Notes under the pieces: generated by a model
Database searches by the model: none
What the model saw: the letters and a program-made list of their open reading frames with translations, nothing else
What the model was told of the DNA's origin: nothing
NCBI RefSeq assembly: GCF_029167235.1
Contig: NZ_JARFTR010000081.1
Span: 1 to 38,911 of the forward strand
Source of the DNA: Kamptonema sp. UHCC 0994
Lineage (GTDB): Bacteria; Cyanobacteriota; Cyanobacteriia; Cyanobacteriales; Microcoleaceae
Direction: 5' to 3'
DNA length: 38,911 bases
Shown here: one piece after another, positions 27,658 to 34,800 of the stretch
How the letters are laid out: each line of letters begins with the position of its first letter
Numbering within the stretch: the stretch's first letter is position 1
Position numbers and translations under genes: made by a program

Positions 27658-27882
27658 ATGGAAAAAATGCTAAATATTGAATATCTTACCAGCAAAGATG
27701 GAGAGGCGATCGCAGTGGTGATTCCTATTGCCCTATGGCGACAACTTTTGCCTAATGAAGAATCTTCCTTGGAAGAACTTGGGGAAGCAGTAGAAGACTA
27801 TTGTTTGAATAAAGCGATGAATGAAGCTGTTAATACTCCTTTGCTCGATCGAGCGATGGCTTTAGCTTATCTTGAGGAGTAA
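27658..27882 (+). CDS. RelB-like antitoxin whose toxin is truncated
   Basis: A 74-residue acidic protein. The N-terminal part (IEYLTSKDGEAIAVVIPIALWRQLL) is a beta-strand/helix region as in antitoxins with DUF-type N-termini. The acidic C-terminal helix (LNKAMNEAVNTPLLDRAMALAYLEE) is of the toxin-binding type. GAGGAGT at 27874-27880 overlaps its stop and would serve the following TTG. Only the first 21 codons of the expected RelE/ParE-like toxin remain (27888-27953). Confidence 0.78.
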   Translation: MEKMLNIEYLTSKDGEAIAVVIPIALWRQLLPNEESSLEELGEAVEDYCLNKAMNEAVNTPLLDRAMALAYLEE

Positions 27883-27887
27883 TTATC

Positions 27888-27953
27888 TTGGAATTTCAAT
27901 ATGATCGTCAGGCTTTTATAAAAAACTTAAAGCAACTAAGGAGTGTTGATTGA
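27888..27953 (+). pseudogene. N-terminal stub of a RelE/ParE-like toxin
   Basis: Starting at TTG 27888, five bases after the antitoxin stop, the frame reads (M)EFQYDRQAFIKNLKQLRSVD and ends with TGA. This looks like the first strand and helix of a RelE/ParE-fold toxin of about 85-90 residues. The rest is absent: the sequence passes directly into the next gene's ribosome site (AAGGAG, 27938-27943) and start. Confidence 0.65.
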
Positions 27954-27954
27954 C

Positions 27955-28275
27955 ATGATAGAAATGGAAAAAATTATGCAAGTCATTCGGACTATTGCTA
28001 GTGAATTTAAGCCAAGTAAAATAATTTTATTTGGTTCCTATGCTTATGGAAATCCTCAAGATGACTCAGATGTTGATTTGTTAGTAATTTTACCATACAA
28101 AGGGAGTAATTTTCGGAAAAGTTGGGAAATCTTAAATAAAGTTCAACCGAAGTTTGCCATAGATTTGTTAGTGCGAACTCCTGTAGAGGTAGAACAACGC
28201 CTCGCCTGGAATGATTTTTTTCTGCGGGAAATCATGGAAAAAGGAAAGGTGATTTATGAATCCGCTAACAGTTGA
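27955..28275 (+). CDS. MNT-type nucleotidyltransferase (antitoxin of a HEPN/MNT pair)
   Basis: A 106-residue minimal nucleotidyltransferase. The motif GSYAYGNPQDDSDVDLLV gives GS (27-28) and DxD (Asp39, Asp41). In HEPN/MNT systems this protein modifies or inhibits a HEPN RNase. I choose the ATG at 27955 because AAGGAG (27938-27943) lies 11 bases upstream; a GTG at 27943 would overlap that site. The 3' end overlaps the ATG of the expected HEPN gene (28256), but that gene survives only as a 23-codon stub, so the antitoxin has no complete partner here. Confidence 0.88.
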   Translation: MIEMEKIMQVIRTIASEFKPSKIILFGSYAYGNPQDDSDVDLLVILPYKGSNFRKSWEILNKVQPKFAIDLLVRTPVEVEQRLAWNDFFLREIMEKGKVIYESANS

Positions 28276-28327
28276 ATGGATTGATAAAGCTGAGGGTGAT
28301 TTTACTACAGCTTTGCGGGAACAATGA
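28256..28327 (+). pseudogene. N-terminal stub of a HEPN-domain toxin
   Basis: It overlaps the MNT gene by 20 bases, as is usual in HEPN/MNT operons. It reads MNPLTVEWIDKAEGDFTTAL and then REQ before TGA. The start is typical of HEPN proteins that pair with MNT, which run to about 130 residues with a downstream RxxxxH RNase motif; that motif is missing. The break coincides with the tail of another antitoxin. Confidence 0.75.
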
Positions 28328-28331
28328 TATA

Positions 28332-28411
28332 ATGGCAGAATTAAAACGATGAGAACTCTTGTCTTAGCCTCTTCGTTCAAACGAGCTTTCAAATCCTTAA
28401 TCCCCTTTTAA
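28332..28411 (+). pseudogene. Fused tails of a third module: antitoxin C-terminus and YafQ/RelE-like toxin stub
   Basis: A frame ending MAELKR-TGA (28332-28352) overlaps by four bases (ATGA) a second frame, MRTLVLASSFKRAFKSLIPF-stop (28349-28411). The latter resembles the first 18 residues of YafQ/RelE-type toxins (pattern M-R-T-L-x-x-x-S-x-F-x-R-A-F-K). The ATGA overlap is a hallmark of TA operons, so this appears to be the junction of a module that has lost both its antitoxin body and most of its toxin. Confidence 0.6.
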
Positions 28412-28451
28412 GATATACTTTTATCTAAAGATAGGAGGTAGATTTTCCACT

Positions 28452-28835
28452 TTGAGTTTAGAGCCGAGTAGTTTCGATGATATTCGTCAAGAGATCGCTA
28501 AAATTGCCAGCCGTTATGGAGTTTTTCAATGTATTGAATGCAGTCAGGCTATCAAAGAGTTTTTGACAGTCAGAAACGTGCATGGTAAGCAAATCAAGCT
28601 AGATTTAGGAAGGCAAGACTTACCTTGGGCAGTGATTTATGATTTACGACGACAGCAGCAAATTGCTACTAATGGCTGCCATGAAGGAATATCAATTACA
28701 ATTGACGGAGAGGAAATTATTTTTGATAATATAGACCATAATGGCGTGATTCGGCAGGAATGGCTGCAAAATTTAACCTCTCCTACTCTGGAACTAGGTA
28801 TGGGAAGTTTTAAGATTATAGAAGAGGAGTTTTGA
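28452..28835 (+). CDS. Stand-alone papain-fold toxin-domain protein
   Basis: A 127-residue protein matching, by memory, the papain-fold toxin domain of polymorphic toxins. The pattern is YGVFQCIECSQAIKEFL with the likely nucleophile Cys30 (or Cys27), then NGCHEGISI with His77, then IIFDNIDHNG with Asp92/Asn93. It has no secretion signal, delivery domain or repeats, so it is not an obvious effector by itself. The start is TTG at 28452 with a strong AGGAGGT (28433-28439), 12 bases away. The next gene is a likely immunity protein. The chemistry (protease, deamidase or other) is not established for this subfamily. Confidence 0.8.
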   Translation: MSLEPSSFDDIRQEIAKIASRYGVFQCIECSQAIKEFLTVRNVHGKQIKLDLGRQDLPWAVIYDLRRQQQIATNGCHEGISITIDGEEIIFDNIDHNGVIRQEWLQNLTSPTLELGMGSFKIIEEEF

Positions 28836-28877
28836 ACACCAATAGTTATAATTTAGTGAAAAATATTGAGGTGAAAA

Positions 28878-29246
28878 ATGCACGATTTATATAGGCTGAT
28901 CGAGAAAATTAAGAAAGCTCCTTCAATGTACTTGGGAAGACACTCTATTATTTGCCTTCAGGCTTTTTTGTCGGGTTACAGTGTTGCTAAATATGAGTTA
29001 GGAGAACAGCCAACGAAACAAGATAGCGATTTTATGGAGTTTCCTGAGTGGATACGAAAAAGATTCAATGTGCAGACTAGCCAATCTTGGGCTAATATCA
29101 TTCTTTTTTATTCTGAGGATGAAAGTAAAGCACTTGATAAATTTTTTGAACTCCTAGATGAGTTTATTAATCGGAATCCTGCTGCTGATAATTTAGGCAA
29201 AGGAGGATTGGATGTAGAGGAAAAAGTGGAAGTTTTCAGAAGTTGA
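28878..29246 (+). CDS. Probable immunity protein of the papain-fold toxin
   Basis: A 122-residue, mainly helical, acidic soluble protein. The pattern LIEKIKKAPSMYLGRHSIICLQAFLSGY at the N-terminus and SWANIILFYSEDESKALDKFFELLDEF further on recalls proteins that commonly lie next to polymorphic toxin genes. It is 42 bases downstream of the toxin on the same strand. It presumably binds and blocks the toxin in the cytosol. A decayed copy of its first 64 bases exists 3 kb upstream at 25875, so the locus once had another copy. Confidence 0.75.
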   Translation: MHDLYRLIEKIKKAPSMYLGRHSIICLQAFLSGYSVAKYELGEQPTKQDSDFMEFPEWIRKRFNVQTSQSWANIILFYSEDESKALDKFFELLDEFINRNPAADNLGKGGLDVEEKVEVFRS

Positions 29247-29301
29247 CAGAAAGCGTGATCGCACTCTGTTCAATTATCGCAAAGTCACACTAAAATGCCC
29301 A

Positions 29302-29321
29302 GAGTCCTTTAATAAAGACTC
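29302..29321. terminator. Possible hairpin between convergent genes
   Basis: GAGTC (29302-29306) and GACTC (29317-29321) pair around a CTTTAATAAA loop that can extend the pairing imperfectly. It sits between the convergent immunity gene and the small secreted-protein gene. It is weak and has no strong T-run. Confidence 0.35.
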
Positions 29322-29350
29322 CAGGCCAATCAATCTATTTGTCCACAGAC

Positions 29351-29752
29351 CTAGTGTAAAACTCCTTTAAGCGTTGTCTTAACTCCTACCGCACCAGCCA
29401 AACCAGCGCAAACTGGAGCTAAAGCAGCAGCAGGAGGAAAAACTGTTGTTGCAGCGGCATCTGCAACGAAGCAAACTGTTGCTACTCCTGCGAGTTCTCC
29501 TACTGTACGGAAGAATCCATCCCAGAAGGGATTAGATTGCTCTATGCCTTCATAAATTTTAGATTGCTCTATGCCTTCATAAATTTGAGTGTTAGAAAAA
29601 TCGCTGATATGACTTGAGCTACCATTTGCCTGAATCTCGATAGGAGGAATGGATGTCATACTGAAATCATCTGAGTAGGCATAGGCTGGCTTGGCAGTTC
29701 CTACGAACGTAATAGCGAATGCAACAAAAATAGCAATTAAAGCTCGTAACAT
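29351..29752 (-). CDS. Small secreted protein with hydrophobic Ala/Gly-rich C-terminus and tandem repeat
   Basis: A 133-residue protein with a signal peptide (hydrophobic 3-19, likely cleavage after AYA, residue 25). The mature part contains a tandem nine-residue repeat, IYEGIEQSK (57-65) and IYEGIEQSN (66-74). It ends in a hydrophobic, Ala/Gly-rich region (84-125) with two Cys (94, 115). I do not recognise a family. The leader plus hydrophobic tail resembles small secreted or membrane-active proteins in general, but nothing identifies it as a bacteriocin. It is convergent to the toxin/immunity pair and divergent from the NB-ARC gene. Confidence 0.7.
   Translation of the reverse strand: MLRALIAIFVAFAITFVGTAKPAYAYSDDFSMTSIPPIEIQANGSSSHISDFSNTQIYEGIEQSKIYEGIEQSNPFWDGFFRTVGELAGVATVCFVADAAATTVFPPAAALAPVCAGLAGAVGVKTTLKGVLH
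29531..29584 (-). repeat. 27-base tandem duplication inside the secreted-protein gene
   Basis: 29531-29557 and 29558-29584 are identical except for one base (ATT versus TTT at the first codon). They encode IYEGIEQS twice. The near-identity shows a very recent, frame-preserving duplication. Confidence 0.9.
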
Positions 29753-29914
29753 CTTGGCTTTTCCTTAACGTGGTGATTGGCAAAAAACCAGGGTTTAATC
29801 CCACAAGTTATTCTTTATACTTCTCTCATTATCTTTATAAATCAAAGCTTTGTCTAGCCTAAAATACTCAATTTTGTTGGCAATTTTGTCTGCTACTCCA
29901 ACTCCCCCGCGCAA

Positions 29915-29961
29915 AAAATGTTGGCAAATGCCAGAAAATGTTGGAAAATGTTGGGTATAAT
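29915..29961 (+). promoter_or_regulatory. Four tandem 10-bp iterons and -10 box before the NB-ARC gene
   Basis: AAAATGTTGG at 29915-29924, 29935-29944 and 29945-29954, with a degenerate unit CAAATGCCAG at 29925-29934. They are immediately followed by TATAAT at 29956-29961. The units repeat every 10 bases (about one helical turn) and occupy the place of a -35 element, so they look like stacked sites for one regulator. Transcription would start near 29968, about 23 bases before the ATG. Confidence 0.7.
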
Positions 29962-29990
29962 ACGAAAAATCAAGACATCCACAATACTCC

Positions 29991-31379
29991 ATGAATCTTA
30001 AGGAAGTGTTAAAAATGGCTGACGAGATGGTATTTGCCAAAACCGGTCAGCATCTCGATAACTTACAAGAGGCAATTCTACGAGGAACCATGCAAGGTGA
30101 GAGATACACCAAAATTGCCGACGAAATTCACTGTAACGAGAGTTATGTTAGAGATGTCGGATCAAAGTTATGGCAGATACTTTCAGAAGAGTTAGGAGAA
30201 GATGTCAGTAAATCAAATTTTCGAGCAACAATGGAGAGGCAGCAAATCCCGATAGTTTCACATTTGGAACAGCATCACAATCAAATTAGCAGCGTTAATT
30301 TCTGTGGAGACACTAAACACCTCTCAAATATACTAAACTCAAACCCATCAACTGAGTCAACATCTAACCCACAAAAAAACCCAACTTTACATCACGATTT
30401 GAGTGAGATGCCGAGGTTAGGTGCATTCTACGATCGCACCTCCGAACTCCAAACCCTAAAAACATCAATCTTAACAGAAAAATCTCAACTTATTACCATC
30501 AACGGCATCAGCGGTATCGGCAAAACCGCCCTAGCAACACAACTCGTACAACTGATTAAAAATCAATTTCAATATGTAATTTGGCGTAGCTTAGAAACAT
30601 CCCCAACTTTCCCAGAACTTCAAACTAACTTAATAGAATTTTTCTCTCAACCGACAGACATAAACTCATCAGCAACTAATCCCAAACCCTTACCTCTCAT
30701 CAAAGACCTACAAAAGCATCGGTGTTTAATAATTTTAGATGACATTCATAATCTTTTCAGTAGCGGACAACTTGCCGGTCATTATCAACCTGGACATGAA
30801 GAATATCGCGGCTTTTTCAAACAAATCAAAGACTTATCCCATCAAAGTTGCCTTCTGCTAATTGGTTGGGAATCACCGCGAGAAATCACTCAAATCAAAC
30901 ACAAAAATACCCCCATTCACAGCCTCACTCTCACAGGTTTAGACACTACCGCCGCCAGGGAAATTTTCAAAGAACAAGGCTTAGAAGCACAAGACAACTG
31001 GGATATCCTAATTAACCTCTACCAAGGCAATCCCTTATGGTTAAAAAGTGTGGCTAATCTAATTGTAGAATTAGGATGCTATGCTACAGATTTATTAGAA
31101 AATGATACCATATTATTGCCCGAAGATTTGAAAGATATTTTACAGCAACAGTGCGATCGCCTATCCGAATTGGAAAAACAAGTTTTATACTTATTAGCTA
31201 AGGAAAGCAATCCCGTCAACTTAGCAAAATTACTAGAACAAGGACAAATATCATCCTCAGATTTACTAAACGCATTGCAATCTCTATCGCGACGTTGCTC
31301 GATCGAAAAACAAGACAATCTTTATACTTTGCCACCTGTACTGAAGCAGTATATCAAACAGTTAACAATTAACAATTAA
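29991..31379 (+). CDS. HTH plus NB-ARC STAND ATPase without sensor repeats
   Basis: A 462-residue protein. Residues 1-85 form a helix-turn-helix-like N-terminal domain (ILRGTMQGERYTKIADEIHCNESYVRDVGSKLW) known in cyanobacteria as the N-terminal region of vWA-MoxR-associated and NB-ARC proteins. A linker of about 55 residues follows. The NB-ARC NTPase has GAFYDRTSEL (144-153), P-loop NGISGIGKTA (171-180), Walker B CLIILDD (245-251) and a C-terminal winged-helix part (about 385-460). Most relatives carry WD40, TPR or pentapeptide repeats after this point; this one stops. Its final codons QLTINN and TAA stop are encoded by heptamer repeats, so it may be truncated by them. Confidence 0.87.
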   Translation: MNLKEVLKMADEMVFAKTGQHLDNLQEAILRGTMQGERYTKIADEIHCNESYVRDVGSKLWQILSEELGEDVSKSNFRATMERQQIPIVSHLEQHHNQISSVNFCGDTKHLSNILNSNPSTESTSNPQKNPTLHHDLSEMPRLGAFYDRTSELQTLKTSILTEKSQLITINGISGIGKTALATQLVQLIKNQFQYVIWRSLETSPTFPELQTNLIEFFSQPTDINSSATNPKPLPLIKDLQKHRCLIILDDIHNLFSSGQLAGHYQPGHEEYRGFFKQIKDLSHQSCLLLIGWESPREITQIKHKNTPIHSLTLTGLDTTAAREIFKEQGLEAQDNWDILINLYQGNPLWLKSVANLIVELGCYATDLLENDTILLPEDLKDILQQQCDRLSELEKQVLYLLAKESNPVNLAKLLEQGQISSSDLLNALQSLSRRCSIEKQDNLYTLPPVLKQYIKQLTINN

Positions 31380-31390
31380 CAGTTAACAGT
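31363..31390. repeat. Heptamer array (TAACAAT x2, TAACAGT x2)
   Basis: Four 7-base units. The TAA that opens the third unit (31377-31379) is the stop codon of the NB-ARC gene, and the first units encode its last residues. An A-run follows (31392-31397). Confidence 0.85.
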
Positions 31391-31909
31391 TAAAAAATTT
31401 TCAGAATTACCCTGAAGTACAGGCCTAATGCCTGAATTCCTTTAAAGAGGACTAAAAATCCGGTGGGAAATCTCCTTTACGAGACTTTACCCTAGAAGTT
31501 AAGGACTAAAGTTTGAGACAAAGTTGGCAAGGGTGCAAAATGCCAGCAACGGTGAGAGAAAGGCAAAAAAGTTTCTAGTCTTGAGTTGTGACTGCTGAGT
31601 GCTAATTTCCTGACCGAGGACTCAGCACTTAGAAAAGCTCATAAACTCCAAGAAATTAGCAACTATAGGTACGATCGCTTATCTCCCGTCACTATATCAA
31701 GAAACTTTTATTGATTTAGCTAGGACTTGCGGACGCGGGGCCAAAAACCTGGTTTCTGCGTCAAATAACAAGGGAAGGAGAAAAGGGGAAAGGGGAGATT
31801 TCTCTTCCTTCTTCCTTCGTCATATTAGTCATAGAGAGGCTTAGCAATTGCTAATGCAGACCGTAAACACAGGGGCGATTAAAGACTTGACCAGGAGGGC
31901 ACTAAATCT
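31391..31909. other. Intergenic region with decayed repeats
   Basis: No credible gene. It includes a hairpin TGCTGAGT/ACTCAGCA (31593-31600 and 31620-31627). At 31721-31760 there is a chimeric remnant: TAGGACTTGCGGACGCGGGG resembles the left end of repeat family 1, followed by AAAACCTGGTTTCT, which resembles one arm of family 2. The end of the region carries AGGAGGG (31893-31899) for the CHAT gene. Confidence 0.55.
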
Positions 31910-34456
31910 GTGACCCAAGAATTTTTGTTATCTGTTACCCCAGTTGGGGAAGATGAATATCTCGTGCGGACAGAAAGGGTTGCACCCGGCGTACTGCTGG
32001 CAGAAGAATTAGTAACTTGGCCAGTAGAAGAATGGCTTACCCTTGCTCAACAATTGATGAATGACCCCTTGCTAGGTTTGTTTGAGGGGAAAGTACCGCT
32101 GGCGCAAGGAGAAAGGAACGCAAAATCAGGAATTACGACCCAATCTCTCAAAACCAGTCCTCGGCTGAATCTGACGGTTCTAGGTCAACAACTCTATAAT
32201 GGGCTATTTCAAGGCAATCTGCGGGATAGCTGGACTTGCGCTCAAGCTATTGCCCAGCATCGCCGAGAGGTGTTGCAATTGCGTTTAGGATTGAAAGGGC
32301 GACGTTTGCCGCGTTTGCCTTGGGAGGTTTTGCACGCTGCCGATCGCCCTTTGGCTACTGGTACGGATGTGATTTTTTCCCGCTATCAACCGGGTGTCAG
32401 TTTGCTCAAGCAAAGGCGGATGCTTACGCCTCAGCAGCCTCTAAAAATTTTAATGGCGATCGCGGCCCCTAATGACCAAGACAGCTTACAGCTCAAAAGA
32501 GAAGCCCTACACTTACAACAGGAACTCCAAAACCGCGCTACTGCTACTCTGGAAAATAATGTTTATGCCCCGCAAATTCAATTAACAATCCTAGAACAGC
32601 CCGATCGAGAACAGCTTACTCAAGCCTTAGAACAGGGACAATATCAAGTTCTACACTATGCCGGTCATAGCAATCTGGCAGCTAGAGGTGGCGAACTTTA
32701 CTTAGTCAGCGATAGAACAGGTTTAACTGAAACCTTAAGTGGCGACGATTTAGCAGGTTTGCTAGCTAACAATGGCATTCAAATGGCTGTGTTCAACTCC
32801 TGTCGAAGTGCCTATGGCGATCGCTTTGATGGAGACGACACTGGAGAACGCAATTTAGCCGAAGCGCTGGTGAAACGGGGTATTCCTGCGGTGTTGGCGA
32901 TGGCCGAACGCATTCCCGATGAAGTAGCTCTAACTCTGACGCGCTTATTTTACCGCAACCTGAATCAAGGTTATCCGGTGGATCTGAGTTTGAGCCGAGC
33001 GAGGGCGGGTTTAATTTCTGCTTACGGTTCTCATCAGTTGTATTGGGCCTTGCCGATTCTGTATCTGCATTCAGATTTTGACGGCTATCTGACTGGGGCA
33101 CAAACTGGGATTTGGGCTGAAGCGAAGGGAGTAGATGCGACTTTAACAGGCAATTTGAGCTATCCGCCATCTTACCCTGCTCTCCGTAATGGTCAGCAAT
33201 CAGAGGAAAATCTGGCTGGATACGACGGATTTGCGCCTGATGAGGAGTTAGAAAGTCCTCTGGTGCCAGACTTTGGCGATTTTGCTGATGACGAAGATCG
33301 GGATGATTGGGATGATGAGGCTCAAAATTCAGCTTTAATTGCTAATTTCAGGCATCAGCTAGCTAATAATGAATCCCAGAGAGAGGAAGCTTTAAGTCAG
33401 AGGAGACAGAAACAGGAGCATAGTAACAATATTGCTCAATCTCAAAGTTATTCTTCTGTTCCCTCATCGTTTAAGCGAAATTCCCAATCTCAAATCCCAC
33501 AACCTGCTAATCCCAATTCTCGCCAAAAGCCCAATCCGCAGACAGGGCAATTATCCAGCAAATCTGCACGGTTAAAACAAGCGCCCGTAAAAACGGCAAA
33601 ACACAAGAAAAAATCTTTATTCTGGGCTTATTGCTTATTCCCGACGGGTATTGTGGCATCAATGGTATTGGGTTTGTGGTTCTGGCAAAACCGAGGGCCG
33701 AAACCTGGGGAAATGCTGCCGATCGCATTACCACCGATTACGAACTCTGTGGGCCCAAATGCCAATATTGTAAATTTAAAAGTGGCTAGTAGTTCTGAGG
33801 TGCAAGCGATCGCGATCCAAAACTTTAATCAAGGTAAGCTTTCTGAAGGACAACAAGCTGTAGAAGAACTGTTAGATCCTAAACGGCGACAAGCCCTAAG
33901 ACACGCTGAAGTTGCTCTCACGGCCGCTTTAGAAACAGCACCCGACGACCCGGAAATTAAGTTCCTCTGGGGCCGTTTGGCTTGGCAATCGATTCAATCT
34001 GACCAAAATAATAATAAATATAGTGTTGATGATGCTAGACGTTACTGGGAAAGTGCTCTGAAATCGCGCCCGGAGTCGGTGCAATATCGTAATGCTTTGG
34101 CTTTTGCTTTGTATGTGGAAGGCAATTTGAATCAAGCTTATCAAGTGTGGCTGGAGGCGCTGGATTTGGTGGAAGCAACTGTAGGGAAAGGGCCACAACC
34201 AGTTGCGATCGCACATTCAGGAAGAAGTGAGGAGGCGCTAACTGCTTACGCTGGATTGGGATTGGTGAGGATGCAGCAGGCGCGGGAACAGGGGTTGTCG
34301 CCTCAGCAGCGGACTGATTTGTTGCACGAAGCAGGTAGACTTCGAGAACAGGTGATGGCTGGCGATGCGGAGAGTTTTCAACCTACTTCTCTGAGTCAAA
34401 ACTGGTTATGGCCTCAGAAGGCGATCGGGGATTGGCGATCGCTACAAAAAATGTGA
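31910..34456 (+). CDS. CHAT-domain (caspase-like) protease with one TM and TPR-like C-terminus
   Basis: An 848-residue protein. The CHAT protease (about 120-395) keeps the dyad: His253 in VLHYAGHSNL and Cys298 in AVFNSCRSA. An acidic then basic low-complexity linker (about 400-568) follows, then a single membrane helix (about 570-592) preceded by KTAKHKKK, so the protease should be cytosolic and the C-terminus on the other side. Residues about 600-848 are helical with TPR-like pairs (EIKFLWGRLAWQ, YRNALAFALYVEGN). CHAT proteases are used in caspase-like signalling and some defence systems; cyanobacteria have many and the function is mostly unknown. The start is GTG with AGGAGGG 10 bases upstream. 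The NB-ARC ATPase lies upstream on the same strand, but 530 bases away. Confidence 0.9.
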   Translation: MTQEFLLSVTPVGEDEYLVRTERVAPGVLLAEELVTWPVEEWLTLAQQLMNDPLLGLFEGKVPLAQGERNAKSGITTQSLKTSPRLNLTVLGQQLYNGLFQGNLRDSWTCAQAIAQHRREVLQLRLGLKGRRLPRLPWEVLHAADRPLATGTDVIFSRYQPGVSLLKQRRMLTPQQPLKILMAIAAPNDQDSLQLKREALHLQQELQNRATATLENNVYAPQIQLTILEQPDREQLTQALEQGQYQVLHYAGHSNLAARGGELYLVSDRTGLTETLSGDDLAGLLANNGIQMAVFNSCRSAYGDRFDGDDTGERNLAEALVKRGIPAVLAMAERIPDEVALTLTRLFYRNLNQGYPVDLSLSRARAGLISAYGSHQLYWALPILYLHSDFDGYLTGAQTGIWAEAKGVDATLTGNLSYPPSYPALRNGQQSEENLAGYDGFAPDEELESPLVPDFGDFADDEDRDDWDDEAQNSALIANFRHQLANNESQREEALSQRRQKQEHSNNIAQSQSYSSVPSSFKRNSQSQIPQPANPNSRQKPNPQTGQLSSKSARLKQAPVKTAKHKKKSLFWAYCLFPTGIVASMVLGLWFWQNRGPKPGEMLPIALPPITNSVGPNANIVNLKVASSSEVQAIAIQNFNQGKLSEGQQAVEELLDPKRRQALRHAEVALTAALETAPDDPEIKFLWGRLAWQSIQSDQNNNKYSVDDARRYWESALKSRPESVQYRNALAFALYVEGNLNQAYQVWLEALDLVEATVGKGPQPVAIAHSGRSEEALTAYAGLGLVRMQQAREQGLSPQQRTDLLHEAGRLREQVMAGDAESFQPTSLSQNWLWPQKAIGDWRSLQKM

Positions 34457-34460
34457 AAAA

Positions 34461-34537
34461 TGTTAGCTGTTAACTGTTAACTGTTAACTGTTAACTGGTA
34501 ACTGGTAATTGGTAATTGGTAATTGGTAATTGGTATA
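34461..34537. repeat. Heptamer array (TGTTAGC, TGTTAAC x4, TGGTAAC, TGGTAAT x4, TGGTATA)
   Basis: Eleven 7-base units starting four bases after the CHAT stop. As at 15497, variants are arranged in blocks. A C/T-rich tract (about 34590-34632) follows, then an AGCCCCT array. Confidence 0.9.
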
Positions 34538-34633
34538 GCAACCGCTTTCGTCAGTTAGGACACTCGCTCATGGCCCAAACCATTAACTCTGTTCCCCTCT
34601 TCCCCTTCTTTCCCTTCTTCCCCTTCTTTCTCT

Positions 34634-34677
34634 AGCCCCTAGCCCCTAGCCCCTAGCCCCTAACCGCCCTGGCGGTT
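34634..34677. repeat. Heptamer array (AGCCCCT x4) and small hairpin
   Basis: AGCCCCT four times (34634-34661). It is followed by AACCGCC (34662-34668) pairing with GGCGGTT (34671-34677), a short hairpin. This is the same composite order as at 15497-15644. It lies between the convergent CHAT and HxlR genes. Confidence 0.85.
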
Positions 34678-34800
34678 GGTATAATTGGTAAAGCGTACCG
34701 CAGAACAACCGCAAATCACCCCAAAGGGAACTTTTGACGACACCTGAGCTACTCCATAGCTAATCTAGAGCCAGATTTTGCGATCGCACTCCTCACCGAC

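Noticed and set aside
29795-30040. 81-residue minus-strand ORF
   Set aside because: It overlaps the NB-ARC promoter and start and has no recognisable protein features; the iterons explain the sequence.
31793-31825. C/T-rich stretch before the CHAT gene as a terminator or RNA gene
   Set aside because: It is low-complexity only, with no stem or conserved RNA feature.
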